Source of the DNA: Peteryoungia algae
Lineage (GTDB): Bacteria; Pseudomonadota; Alphaproteobacteria; Rhizobiales; Rhizobiaceae
DNA length: 64,000 bases
Assembly (NCBI RefSeq): GCF_030369675.1
Contig: NZ_CP128477.1
Coordinates: forward strand, 744,001-808,000
Direction: 5' to 3'
Position 1 is the first letter of the stretch; the number at the start of each line of letters is the position of its first letter. A program made the position numbers and the translations under genes. Positions 16,697 to 25,437 of this stretch are shown one piece after another. The notes beneath the pieces were generated by a model. It was not told where the DNA came from. It searched no databases and was given only the letters and a program-made list of their open reading frames with translations.

Positions 16697-18534
16697 TGGG
16701 TATCGAGGCCTCTCCCGGAATTCCGGTCGTTGTCGTTCTGACCGAGACCGCCGCACGGATCGGTCGTCGTGTCGCCTCGGAGATCTCAGGCGAACTGCAT
16801 GGCGCAGCCTCGCGCGTCACGTCGGCCGATCTGCACTTCGGCTCCGCGAAGGAGCATGTGCAAGCACTGTTCTCGGCCGGCCGGCCGATCGTTGCCGTCA
16901 TGGCTTCGGGCGCTCTCATCCGACTTCTCGCACCGCTCCTCTCCGACAAGCAGACAGAACCGCCGGTGCTGGCCGTTGCGGAAGACGGTTCCTGCGTTGT
17001 GCCCTTGCTTGGCGGCCACCACGGCGCCAATGATCTCGCGCGCAGCATCGCTGCAGCATTCGGCGCGCATGCTGCGATCACCACAGCGGGCGACCTCAAA
17101 TTCGGCGTAGCGCTCGATCAGCCGCCGGAGGGTTACGTGCTCGCCAATCCAGATGCCGCAAAGGCGGTGATGGCAGAGCTCGTGGCAGGCACCGGCGTCA
17201 GACTCGACGCATCATCCGCCACTTGGCTCACCCAATCCAGACTTTCATTTGAACAAGAGGCCCGCGTGACGCTCACCGTGACCGACCAACAGAAGACCGC
17301 CGGCGAGCTGGAGCTCGTCTATCATCCCAAGACGCTCGTGCTCGGTATGGGCTGCGAACGGCATGCCAAGCCCGAGGAAGCGATTGCGCTTGCCGAGGAA
17401 GCGCTGGCGAAGGGTGGCTTTGCGCGGGAAAGCCTAGCCGCAATCTGCTCGATCGACCTGAAGGCGGACGAAACGGCGCTTCATGCCGTCGCCGCCCATT
17501 TCGGCGTGCCGGCGCGGTTTTTCACGGCCGCCACACTCGAAGCTGAGGCGCCCCGTCTCGCGAACCCTTCCGAGGTGGTCTTCGCCGAAGTCGGTTGCCA
17601 TGGCGTTGCTGAAGGCGCGGCTTTGGCTGCCGTCGGACAGGCCGGGGCACTGGCGGTCGAAAAGATCAAGTCGAGGGGTGCCACAGCTGCGATCGCCCAG
17701 GCGCCTGATGTCGTCGATCCCAGGACGCTAGGGCGCGCACGTGGCACGCTCTTCGTGGTCGGGATCGGTCCCGGTTCGGATGACTGGCGGTCGCCGGAAG
17801 TGTCGCGCATGGTGTCATCCTCCACGGATCTCGTTGGCTATTCGCTGTATCTCGATCTGCTCGGGCCCTTGGGCGACGGCAAGGTCCGCCACGATTTCGA
17901 CCTGGGCAAGGAAGAGGCGCGCGTCGTCCATGCGATGGAACTGGCGGGGCAGGGCAGGACGGTGGCACTCGTCTGCTCTGGCGACGCCGGCATCTATGCG
18001 ATGGCGACGCTCGTTTTCGAACTCTTCGACAAGGGCGGCATCACGGATGGCGCGAACCGCATCGAAGTGCAGGTTTCGCCGGGAATCTCCGCACTTCAGG
18101 CCGCGGCCGCCCGCATCGGCGCGCCTCTTGGCCACGACTTCTGCACAATCTCGCTCTCGGACCTGCTGACCCCTTGGGAGCATATCCAGCGTCGGGTGAA
18201 GGCCGCAGGCGAGGGCGATTTCGTCATTGCCTTCTACAATCCCGTTTCGATGAAGCGCCGCACCCAGCTGGCCTATGCCCGCGACGAACTGTTGAAGTAC
18301 CGCCCGGCCACGACGCCAGTCATCCTGGCCACCAATCTCGGCCGCGAGGGCGAACATGTGCGCACCGTCCCGCTTGGTGAATTGAATGTCGACGATGTCG
18401 ACATGCTGACGGTCGTGGTCGTCGGATCCTCGGAAAGCCGGACGGTGACGACCGGTGACGGAAAGACCTGGGTCTACACACCGCGCGGCTATTCGGGCAA
18501 GGCAGACACTGGCATGAAGGGAAGTGAAGCATGA
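16696..18534 (+). CDS. cobJ: Fused CbiG-like protein and precorrin-3B C17-methyltransferase
   Basis: A 612-residue fusion. Residues about 10-135 resemble CbiG_N (FSAGRPIVAVMASGALIRLLAPLL, GGHHGANDLARSIA); about 210-335 form the CbiG_C/CobE domain (VLGMGCERHAKPEEAIALAEE, FAEVGCHGVAEGAALAA); about 345-600 are CobJ (LFVVGIGPGSDDWRSPEV, VCSGDAGIYAMA, VSPGISALQAAAARIGAPL, FYNPVSMKRRTQ). CobJ methylates C17 with ring contraction. In the anaerobic pathway CbiG opens the lactone; CobE-only proteins occur with the aerobic pathway. Overlaps cobI (1 base) and cobM (ATGA). Confidence 0.93.
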   Translation: MGIEASPGIPVVVVLTETAARIGRRVASEISGELHGAASRVTSADLHFGSAKEHVQALFSAGRPIVAVMASGALIRLLAPLLSDKQTEPPVLAVAEDGSCVVPLLGGHHGANDLARSIAAAFGAHAAITTAGDLKFGVALDQPPEGYVLANPDAAKAVMAELVAGTGVRLDASSATWLTQSRLSFEQEARVTLTVTDQQKTAGELELVYHPKTLVLGMGCERHAKPEEAIALAEEALAKGGFARESLAAICSIDLKADETALHAVAAHFGVPARFFTAATLEAEAPRLANPSEVVFAEVGCHGVAEGAALAAVGQAGALAVEKIKSRGATAAIAQAPDVVDPRTLGRARGTLFVVGIGPGSDDWRSPEVSRMVSSSTDLVGYSLYLDLLGPLGDGKVRHDFDLGKEEARVVHAMELAGQGRTVALVCSGDAGIYAMATLVFELFDKGGITDGANRIEVQVSPGISALQAAAARIGAPLGHDFCTISLSDLLTPWEHIQRRVKAAGEGDFVIAFYNPVSMKRRTQLAYARDELLKYRPATTPVILATNLGREGEHVRTVPLGELNVDDVDMLTVVVVGSSESRTVTTGDGKTWVYTPRGYSGKADTGMKGSEA

Positions 18535-19316
18535 CCGTCTATTTCATCGGTGCCGGGCCGGGTGCCCCCGATCTCATCACTGTGCGCGGCCTTCGCCTCA
18601 TCGAGCGCTGCCCGGTCTGCCTCTATGCCGGTTCGCTGGTGCCGGAAGAGATCGTTGAGGCAGCACCGGAAGGCGCCATCGTCAAGGATACGGCCCCCAT
18701 GCATCTCGACGAGATCGTCGCGGAAATGGTGGCCGCCCATGCGCGGGGCGAGGATGTGGCGCGCGTGCATTCCGGCGACCCGTCGATCTACGGCGCAATC
18801 GCCGAACAGATGCGCCGCCTTGATGCGGCAGGCATTCCCTATGACGTCGTACCCGGAGTACCGGCCTTTGCCGCGACAGCCGCGCGTCTCAAGACCGAGC
18901 TCACCCTGCCGGAGATCGCCCAGACCGTCATCGTCACGCGCACCGAAATGAAGGCATCCTCCATGCCGGAATTCGAGACGCTGGAGATTCTCGGAAAATC
19001 GCGGGCGACGCTGGCCATCCACCTGTCGATACGCAATCTCGGTCACATCCGCGACACGCTGACGCCCTACTACGGCGAGGACTGCCCCGTGGTGATCGCC
19101 TATCGCTCGACCTGGCCGGATGAGCTCTTCATTCGCACGACGCTGAAGGACATGGCCGAGGAGGTGCGCAAGGCCAAGATCACCCGGACAGCCCTGATCA
19201 TGGTTGGCAAGGTCTTTGGTCATGTGGAGTTCCGCGACAGCGATCTCTACAACTCCGACTTCAGCCACGTGCTTCGCAATGTCGGGAAAAAGAAGAAGGT
19301 CGCCAAGGCAGGTTGA
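18531..19316 (+). CDS. cobM: Precorrin-4 C11-methyltransferase
   Basis: A 261-residue tetrapyrrole methylase: VYFIGAGPGAPDLITVRGL (residues 3-21), VARVHSGDPSIYGAIAEQM near 80, VVPGVPAFAATAARLKTELTLP near 108 and VIVTRTEMKASSMP near 132 are typical of CobM/CbiF. It methylates C11 of precorrin-4 to precorrin-5. It ends in a basic GKKKKVAKAG tail. Start overlaps the cobJ fusion by ATGA. Last clear B12 gene of this operon. Confidence 0.96.
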   Translation: MTVYFIGAGPGAPDLITVRGLRLIERCPVCLYAGSLVPEEIVEAAPEGAIVKDTAPMHLDEIVAEMVAAHARGEDVARVHSGDPSIYGAIAEQMRRLDAAGIPYDVVPGVPAFAATAARLKTELTLPEIAQTVIVTRTEMKASSMPEFETLEILGKSRATLAIHLSIRNLGHIRDTLTPYYGEDCPVVIAYRSTWPDELFIRTTLKDMAEEVRKAKITRTALIMVGKVFGHVEFRDSDLYNSDFSHVLRNVGKKKKVAKAG

Positions 19317-19350
19317 GCGGAAGATCGCCTGACAACGAGAGGAAACGGTC

Positions 19351-19803
19351 GTGGAAAGTGGAGACGAGGATCACGGCAGCTGCCGTTGCGGGCAGGTGTC
19401 GCTGAAGGTGAAGGGCCGCCCGCTGATGACCATGGCGTGCCACTGCAAGGGATGCCAGCGGATGACGGCAAGCGCCTTTTCGCTCAGCGCTCTCTTTCCG
19501 CAGGACTGCGTCGAGATCAGTGGCCTTGAGCCGGTCATCGGCGGCATGCATGGCGAGCTGCACCATTACTTTTGCCCCCACTGCCTGAGCTGGATCTTCA
19601 CCCGCGCGGAGATGCTCGGCCCGCTCGTCAATGTAAGGGCGACCATGCTCGACAGCACGGCCAATCTGCCGCCCTTTATCGAGACCTGCGTCTCGGAGAA
19701 ACTTGCCTGGGCCTCGGTCCCGGCGAGGCACAGCTACGAGACGTTTCCGGCGATGGACGACTTCCCGAAGCTTCTCGGCGAGTTCGCCGAAGTCGCGCCC
19801 TGA
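19351..19803 (+). CDS. GFA (CENP-V/glutathione-dependent formaldehyde-activating) family protein
   Basis: A 150-residue zinc protein of the GFA fold with CRCGQVSLKVKG (residues 11-22), CHCKGCQRMTASAF (about 31-44) and FCPHCLSWIF (about 75-84). It starts at GTG 19351 with a good site (GAGAGGAAA) 34 bases after cobM, so it is plausibly the last gene of that operon. Its sequence differs clearly from the GFA gene at 7879, but both are attached to cobalamin operons. Function unknown. Confidence 0.82.
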   Translation: MESGDEDHGSCRCGQVSLKVKGRPLMTMACHCKGCQRMTASAFSLSALFPQDCVEISGLEPVIGGMHGELHHYFCPHCLSWIFTRAEMLGPLVNVRATMLDSTANLPPFIETCVSEKLAWASVPARHSYETFPAMDDFPKLLGEFAEVAP

Positions 19804-19867
19804 ATGCTTCCTTGTTCCATAGGTTTGCGATATGGAACCCGCTTCCTCAGACAGGACGACCAAGTTC

Positions 19868-20833
19868 ATGCATAAAGTCATTTTCGATACGGATCCCGGC
19901 GTCGACGACGCCATGGCGCTGCTCTTCCTGCACCACCATCCCGAGATCGACCTCCTCGGCATCACAACCGTCTTCGGCAATGCGGAGATCGACATCACGA
20001 CTCGCAATGCGCTGTACCTCAAGCGCGAGTGGAAGATCGATTCGCCAGTGGCCCGTGGTGCCGGCGAAACCTTCATCCCGCATCGTGTGAGCCACGAGCC
20101 GCCAAAATTCATCCATGGCGATGACGGTCTTGGCAATATCGGCGTGCCCGAAGTGACGGACGTCCATCCCGATCCGCGTCCGGCTCATCGCTTCATCGTC
20201 GATACGGTCCGCGCCAATCCGGGCGAAGTCACCATTGTCGCCGTCGGCCGCATGACCAATCTGGCCAATGCGCTGAAGGAAGATCCCGCGATTGTCGACC
20301 TCGTCAAGGAGATCGTCATCATGGGCGGCGCCTTCGACGTGAACGGCAATGTCACGCCGGCGGCAGAAGCCAATATCCACGGGGATCCGGAAGCGGCCGA
20401 CGTGGTGATGACGGCAAGGTGGCCGGTTGTCGTCGTCGGTCTCGACGTGACGATGCAGACGGTGATGACGCGTTCGCAGCTCGCCGATATCAGGGACGCT
20501 GCCGGCACCAGCCGGGCCCGTCTGCTCTTTGATCTCTCACAGTTCTATATCGATTTCTATGAGGGCCTGGTCGACGACGGCATGGTCGTGCACGACAGCT
20601 GCGCCTGCGTCTATGTCGTGGCGCCGGAGCTATTCAAGACCCGCAGCGGCGTCATTCGCGTTGTCTGCGGTGGCATCGCCGATGGCCAGACCATCCAGAA
20701 GCCTGACGGTCGTGGTTTTGGCCCTTCCGACTGGGATGGCGAGCTGCCAAGCCAGAAGATCTGCACCGAGATCGACGCGCCTGCCGTGCTCAAACTGATC
20801 CATGACGTGATCATAGCAGTCCGCGAAGACTGA
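19868..20833 (+). CDS. Nucleoside hydrolase (inosine-uridine preferring family)
   Basis: A 321-residue N-ribohydrolase that splits nucleosides into base and ribose. It has the Ca2+-binding family signature DTDPGVDDA at residues 7-15, VIMGGAFDVNGNVTPAAEAN near 145-164 (IMGG and N), and DPEAADVVM near 170. The frame opens at ATG 19832, but starting at 19868 puts the signature at the standard distance from the N-terminus. It reads into a strong bidirectional terminator. Confidence 0.93.
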   Translation: MHKVIFDTDPGVDDAMALLFLHHHPEIDLLGITTVFGNAEIDITTRNALYLKREWKIDSPVARGAGETFIPHRVSHEPPKFIHGDDGLGNIGVPEVTDVHPDPRPAHRFIVDTVRANPGEVTIVAVGRMTNLANALKEDPAIVDLVKEIVIMGGAFDVNGNVTPAAEANIHGDPEAADVVMTARWPVVVVGLDVTMQTVMTRSQLADIRDAAGTSRARLLFDLSQFYIDFYEGLVDDGMVVHDSCACVYVVAPELFKTRSGVIRVVCGGIADGQTIQKPDGRGFGPSDWDGELPSQKICTEIDAPAVLKLIHDVIIAVRED

Positions 20834-20856
20834 TCAGCGCCTTTCGGCGAACAAAG

Positions 20857-20892
20857 AAAAACCCCGGATCTGGGAGGAGATCCGGGGTTTTT
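20857..20892. terminator. Bidirectional terminator whose loop carries an anti-Shine-Dalgarno motif on the minus strand
   Basis: A 15-base perfect inverted repeat (AAAAACCCCGGATCT ... AGATCCGGGGTTTTT) with a six-base loop. It ends the nucleoside hydrolase transcript on the plus strand and the DUF1127 transcript on the minus strand. Read on the minus strand the apical region is CTCCTCCC, the motif of CcsR/cuckoo RNAs, so the DUF1127 3' end may also yield a cuckoo-type small RNA. Confidence 0.9.
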
Positions 20893-20921
20893 CTGTTTGA
20901 TCCGACCGTGGTCGGGACCGA

Positions 20922-21068
20922 TCAGCCGTTGACGGCGTGACGGGCAACGCGACGGATGTCTTCGCGGCCGATGCCGAGGTCATGCAGTTCGCGGTCCGAC
21001 ATGCGGCCGAGTTCCGTGATGGTCTGACGGTACTTGCGCCAGTTGGTGAGCGAGCGAGCAATGTTCAT
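20922..21068 (-). CDS. DUF1127 small protein (YjiS-like)
   Basis: A 48-residue protein, too short for most gene calls: MNIARSLTNWRKYRQTITEL, then GRMSDRELHDLGIGREDIRR and VARHAVNG. The arginine-rich helix and the pattern L..L.D.ELhDLGI.R.DI are diagnostic for DUF1127. A good ribosome site (AGAGG) lies 9 bases before the ATG. In Rhodobacter sphaeroides a DUF1127 protein (CcaF1) is an RNA-binding factor made from the same locus as anti-SD small RNAs; here too anti-SD hairpins flank the gene. Cytoplasmic. A TATATT -10-like element lies on the minus strand at 21134-21129. Confidence 0.9.
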   Translation of the reverse strand: MNIARSLTNWRKYRQTITELGRMSDRELHDLGIGREDIRRVARHAVNG

Positions 21069-21330
21069 TGGGTCTACCTCTTTGGTGGTTTGGACCCATC
21101 CGTGGGCCCCTTCGAATTTCTTGAGGTGAATATATGCTGCGTTGCGAAATGTTTGAAGACATAATGCGGCAGATCACCTATGCGCCGCGCGCATAACGCT
21201 CGATTTAACCCGTTGTTAACTGGCGATTTTTTGTGCGTTTGCCTCAGGCTGCGTCGTGCACTGCATTTGGGCAGCTCAAGGCGCCTGGGTGCGGGATCTA
21301 TTCGGCGGGGAGGATCAGGTCAAAAAAATA

Positions 21331-21475
21331 ACGCTCACCGGGGGAGGAGGTCCGGTGAGCGTCATTTGTGCAGACCAACGACTGGGAGGAGGAGTGTCGT
21401 TGGTCAATCGAGCCCGCATTGGGAGGAGGTAACGCGGGTCGAAGAAGAAGCGCCAGAAGTTCTGTCGCTCTGTTG
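21331..21475 (-). ncRNA. Cuckoo-type (CcsR-like) small RNA array: three anti-SD hairpins and terminator
   Basis: Three stem-loops stand in a row: 21413-21438, 21373-21405 (10-base perfect stem) and 21331-21362 (10-base stem). Read on the minus strand each loop contains CCTCCTCCC, complementary to Shine-Dalgarno sequences. The last hairpin is followed on the minus strand by TTATTTTTTT, a good intrinsic terminator, which fixes the orientation. A TATATT box at 21487-21482 (minus strand) is a possible -10, putting the 5' end near 21475. The DUF1127 gene follows on the same strand. This matches the published cuckoo/CcsR RNA architecture. Confidence 0.8.
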
Positions 21476-21481
21476 AGAATG

Positions 21482-21510
21482 AATATAGGCGAGACCTGTC
21501 GGTTTGTGCA
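21482..21510 (-). promoter_or_regulatory. Possible promoter of the cuckoo RNA
   Basis: On the minus strand TATATT (21487-21482) lies about 45 bases before the first hairpin. No good sigma-70 -35 is found at 16-18 bases (the hexamer there is TGCACA), and no clear RpoH or EcfG -35 element is visible, so only the -10 is suggested. The DUF1127 gene has the same TATATTCA string upstream. Confidence 0.35.
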
Positions 21511-21639
21511 GTGCAATATTGACATGGAAGGCATGCGTTTCTGCATGGGCGCAGAAGCCATCGGTCCGGGTGATTTCCACCGCTTGTCTTTCCGTGGTGC
21601 TCGTTCCAGATTGCAGGCGGGATCAAAGGGGAGCAGCCC

Positions 21640-22749
21640 ATGTACAGAGGCAGGTTGAAACGCGATTTGGACGACTGGGTCGCGCGCGGACTGATCGATA
21701 AAGCGACGGCAGCAAGGCTGCTGGCAGATGTCGATCGCCGCCGCGCTGGCTTCAGCATAGGCGGCATCCTGTCGATGTTTGCGGCTGTCCTGATCGCCGC
21801 ATCGCTCCTCATGCTGATAGCCGCCAACTGGGAGGCGATACCGAGAATAACCAAGGTTGTCGGGATCATCGCCCTGATCTGGATTTTTCATGGGGCGGCG
21901 CTGCTTGCACGATCCAGGGGCGCAGATCGGTTGGCTGCCGCAGCGCTCGTTCTCGGCTCCGCAGCCTTCGGCGGCGCGATTGCGCTCATCGGACAACTCT
22001 ATCATCTCTCGGGCGACACCTTCTCGGCGATGCTGCTCTGGTTCACGGTAACGGTCGGCTCCGCGCTGGTCTTTCGCTCCGGCGCACTGACTGTCGTTTC
22101 CGGCGCCCTTTTACTGGTTGCCTTCGGGAGCGGCTTTGAAAATTTGGGCTGGGAGGCCGATGGCCATGGCCTATGGGCCTATTGGCCACCTTTCGGCGCA
22201 GCAGCCGTCCTTGCCCTGTCCCGCTTGAACGGCACCGATCGGGCAAAGCATTTTGCCTATATCCTGCTCGTCGGCTGGATCTGGTGGATCCTCATTCTCG
22301 ACCGGGACGAAGCCTATGCCTTCACTGTGGCAGTCGTCGCAACGATCTTGTTTCTCGCGCTTGTCGCGCCGCGCTCGCCGCTCGAGGCGATCCATCGGAA
22401 GCTGGGCACCTCCGCCAGCTTCTATAGTCTGGTGATGGCGCTCACGGGTTTCGCCTATGTGCAAGGCAATGCGCTCGACGTCCTGTCGACGGCGGCTCTC
22501 GGGATCGCGATCCTCGCCTTGTCGATTGCTGCGATCGCGCTTGAAGGTCGCGACAATGGGGCTGTGCGTTATCTCGCCTATGGGGCCTTCGCTGCGGAGG
22601 TCCTCTACCTGTCCTATGAGACGATTGACAGCATTCTCGGAACCTCGGCCTTCTTCCTGCTCTCGGGCCTGGTTGTTGCCGTGCTGGCCTTCATCGTGGT
22701 CCGTCTTGAAAAACGCTTCTCCCGCTCGACCGTGGAGGTGATGTCATGA
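21640..22749 (+). CDS. DUF2157 multi-pass membrane protein
   Basis: A 369-residue inner-membrane protein of the DUF2157 family: a cytoplasmic N-terminal helix-rich region (LKRDLDDWVARGLIDKATAARLL) followed by about ten hydrophobic segments from residue 45 on, starting SIGGILSMFAAVLIAASLLMLIAANW in two parts. Good ribosome site GGGGAGCAGCCC before the ATG. It overlaps the next gene by four bases; DUF2157 and GDYXXLXY proteins commonly occur as a pair. Function unknown. Confidence 0.85.
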   Translation: MYRGRLKRDLDDWVARGLIDKATAARLLADVDRRRAGFSIGGILSMFAAVLIAASLLMLIAANWEAIPRITKVVGIIALIWIFHGAALLARSRGADRLAAAALVLGSAAFGGAIALIGQLYHLSGDTFSAMLLWFTVTVGSALVFRSGALTVVSGALLLVAFGSGFENLGWEADGHGLWAYWPPFGAAAVLALSRLNGTDRAKHFAYILLVGWIWWILILDRDEAYAFTVAVVATILFLALVAPRSPLEAIHRKLGTSASFYSLVMALTGFAYVQGNALDVLSTAALGIAILALSIAAIALEGRDNGAVRYLAYGAFAAEVLYLSYETIDSILGTSAFFLLSGLVVAVLAFIVVRLEKRFSRSTVEVMS

Positions 22750-23321
22750 TCGGCACCAAAGCATTTGCCGCAGCAGCCCTGCTGGTGTCGCTCGGCCAGA
22801 CGGCAATCCTCGGCTACATGATCGAGGGGCGCGCTTCCATTTTGAGGTCGGGAACCGAAGTGCTCCTGAAGACGGCGCCTGTCGATCCGCGCGACCTATT
22901 GCGCGGTGATTACGTCATTCTCACCTACGATATCTCAACGATCCCGACGACGTCTATTGCCGGCGCACGGCCGGAAGCCGGTTCGCCGGCGCAAATCAAT
23001 GTGCGCCTGAAACCGGGTCCGGATGGCTATTGGATCGTATCGGAAGCCTCGTTCGATCGCCTGTCTGTGGAAGCCGGCAGCGTCGTGCTGGTCTCCCAGC
23101 CCATGGCGATCAACGACTGGGAGTGGTCGAACGCCGGAAATCTCACGGTCGCCTACGGTATCGAAAACTTCTACGTGCCAGAAGGCGAGGGCAAGCCAAT
23201 CGAAGACGGGCGCAACCAGGGTCGGGTGTCGGTGGCAGCACGGGTATCCGATGACGGCCAGGCGCAGATTCGCGCCCTGATGCTGGATGGCGAAGCGCTC
23301 TATGAAGAACCGCTGTACTGA
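22746..23321 (+). CDS. GDYXXLXY-motif membrane-anchored protein
   Basis: A 191-residue protein with an N-terminal hydrophobic anchor (FAAAALLVSLGQTAILGYMI) and the family signature DPRDLLRGDYVILTYDIS at about residues 43-60, followed by a beta-rich extracytoplasmic domain with GNLTVAYGIENFYVPEGEG. It starts in an ATGA overlap with the DUF2157 gene, its usual partner. Function unknown. Confidence 0.88.
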   Translation: MIGTKAFAAAALLVSLGQTAILGYMIEGRASILRSGTEVLLKTAPVDPRDLLRGDYVILTYDISTIPTTSIAGARPEAGSPAQINVRLKPGPDGYWIVSEASFDRLSVEAGSVVLVSQPMAINDWEWSNAGNLTVAYGIENFYVPEGEGKPIEDGRNQGRVSVAARVSDDGQAQIRALMLDGEALYEEPLY

Positions 23322-23392
23322 GCGGCGTCTGTTGCCCGCTGCAAAGCCTGTGCGGTGGGCTGCGGGTGCCCTGCAATGGTGTCATTTTTCCT

Positions 23393-23420
23393 TTGCGTGG
23401 GGGAAAACGGGTGTTATAGA
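23393..23420 (+). promoter_or_regulatory. Promoter of tRNA-Leu
   Basis: TTGCGT (23393-23398), a 16-base spacer, and TATAGA (23415-23420) lie about 48 bases before the tRNA. The same TTGCG-type -35 precedes the tRNA-Glu genes in this window. Confidence 0.6.
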
Positions 23421-23468
23421 GACGCGCGCTCCGGAGGGGCCATGCGCGAGCAGCATGCGCTTTTGGAC

Positions 23469-23553
<85 letters not shown>

Positions 23554-23737
23554 GCTGAGCCGCGCGGGATCGATGAGAGAACACCGAGGTGTGGCTCCCG
23601 TCAGTCCGGCGCCGTTTTGCTTGGCAGATTGTTGACGAATTGCGACGCAGCCACGTCCGGGAAAATCAATTCCGGCGTCGTGCTCAGGGAAAACACCGGC
23701 TGTCCGAGCACGGCCGCCACGACATGAAGGTAAGAAC

Positions 23738-25216
23738 ATGCAGGTTATCGAAACGCTCGCTGAAGGGCTGAAGCGCGAAATCAAGGTCGTCATTCCGGCC
23801 AAGGACATGGAACAGCGCATGAACGAGCGTCTGGCCGATGTGAAGGACAAGGTCCGCATCAACGGCTTCCGCCCGGGCAAGGTGCCGGTCTCTCATGTCA
23901 AGAAGATGTACGGCAAGTCGATCATGGCTGAACTCGTCAACGAGATCATCCGCGACCAGCCCACGGCCATCCTGTCCGAGCGCGGCGAAAAGTCGGCGAC
24001 CCAGCCGGAAATCGTGATGACCGAAGACGAGAAGGAAGCGGAAAAGATCCTGTCGGCTCAGGCCGATCTTGAGTTCACGCTCTCCTACGAAATCATCCCG
24101 GCGATCGAACTGAAGTCGGTTGATGGCATCAAGGTCACCCGCGAAGTTGTCGACGTCTCGGAAGAAGAAATCACCGAGCAGATCGAAAAGATCGCTGAAA
24201 GCGCCCGCACTTTCGAAGCCAAGAAGGGCAAGGCCGCTGACGGCGACCGCGTCACCATGGATTATCTCGGCAAGGTCGATGGCGAAGCCTTTGACGGCGG
24301 CAAGGACGAAGACGCAGAACTGGTCATCGGTTCGAACCGCTTCATCCCGGGCTTTGAAGAGCAGCTCGTCGGCCTCAAGGCCGGTGACGAAAAGGTCATC
24401 ACCGTGAACTTCCCGGCCGACTATCCGGCCGCCAACCTCGCCGGCAAGGAAGCCACCTTCGACATCACCGTCAAGGAAGTGGCAGCACCTGCAGCAACCG
24501 AAATCAACGACGAACTGGCCACCAAGCTTGGCGTCGAATCGGTCGAGAAGCTGAAGGAAATCGTCCGCGGCCAGATCGAGAGCCAGTACGGCAACGTGAC
24601 CCGCCAGAAGGTCAAGCGTCAGATCCTCGACCAGCTGGACGCTCTCTACAAGTTTGAGTCGCCTTCCAAGCTCGTCGATGCCGAGTTCGAAAACATCTGG
24701 CGCCAGATCAACACTGATCTTGCACAGTCGGGCAAGACCTTTGCTGACGAGGACACGACAGAAGAAGCAGCCCGCGAAGAATACCGCGCGCTTGCCGAGC
24801 GTCGCGTCCGCCTCGGCCTCGTTCTCTCCGAAATCGGCGAAAAGGCCGGCATCGAAGTGACCGAAGAAGAGATGCAGCGTTCGCTCTTCGCCCAGCTTCA
24901 GCAGTTCCCGGGCCAGGAAAAGCAGATCCTCGACTTCTTCCGCAACACGCCGGGTGCTGCCGCTTCGCTGCGCGCGCCGATCTTCGAAGAGAAGGTCATC
25001 GACAAGCTGCTGGCTGAAGTTGCCGTCACCGACAAGAAGGTGAGCAAGGAAGAACTTCTCGCCGACGACGCCGAAGACGGCGACAAGCCGGCCAAGAAGG
25101 CTGCTCCGAAGAAAAAGGCTGCTGCCAAGGCTGACGACGCTGCCGAAGGGGAAGAAGCCGCTCCGAAGAAGAAGGCAGCTCCGAAGAAGAAGGCCGCCGA
25201 AGGCGACGCCGAGTAA
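23738..25216 (+). CDS. tig: Trigger factor (ribosome-bound chaperone and prolyl isomerase)
   Basis: A 492-residue trigger factor. The N-terminal ribosome-binding domain carries the signature GFRPGKVP near residue 45; the FKBP-type domain spans about 165-245 ([20 protein letters not shown]); the C-terminal chaperone arms run to about 440. The last 45 residues form a Lys/Ala/Pro-rich tail (repeated APKKKAA) not present in the E. coli protein. ATG follows GAAGGTAAGAAC. It is monocistronic, ending at a terminator at 25243. Confidence 0.97.
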   Translation: MQVIETLAEGLKREIKVVIPAKDMEQRMNERLADVKDKVRINGFRPGKVPVSHVKKMYGKSIMAELVNEIIRDQPTAILSERGEKSATQPEIVMTEDEKEAEKILSAQADLEFTLSYEIIPAIELKSVDGIKVTREVVDVSEEEITEQIEKIAESARTFEAKKGKAADGDRVTMDYLGKVDGEAFDGGKDEDAELVIGSNRFIPGFEEQLVGLKAGDEKVITVNFPADYPAANLAGKEATFDITVKEVAAPAATEINDELATKLGVESVEKLKEIVRGQIESQYGNVTRQKVKRQILDQLDALYKFESPSKLVDAEFENIWRQINTDLAQSGKTFADEDTTEEAAREEYRALAERRVRLGLVLSEIGEKAGIEVTEEEMQRSLFAQLQQFPGQEKQILDFFRNTPGAAASLRAPIFEEKVIDKLLAEVAVTDKKVSKEELLADDAEDGDKPAKKAAPKKKAAAKADDAAEGEEAAPKKKAAPKKKAAEGDAE

Positions 25217-25242
25217 GCTTCGTGCCTGATTGAACCTTAGAG

Positions 25243-25268
25243 AAAGCCGTCCCTCGGGGCGGCTTTTT
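25243..25268 (+). terminator. Intrinsic terminator after tig
   Basis: AAAGCCG-TCCCTCGGGG-CGGCTTTTT: a G+C-rich stem followed by T residues, 27 bases after the tig stop. Confidence 0.88.
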
Positions 25269-25437
25269 CATGTTCGGGGAAAGGCCATGCTTGTCCCTGC
25301 ACTCCGGCTTGCCGATCCGGACCGATGCGTCCTGACCGCCTCTCGATGCGGTTGACCACGCGGCAGTCTTGCGCCGATTTCCGTTCCGCCGCGTGAGAAT
25401 GATTGTGAGGCGATCGTCTGTCGCCCCTTCCGTCCCG

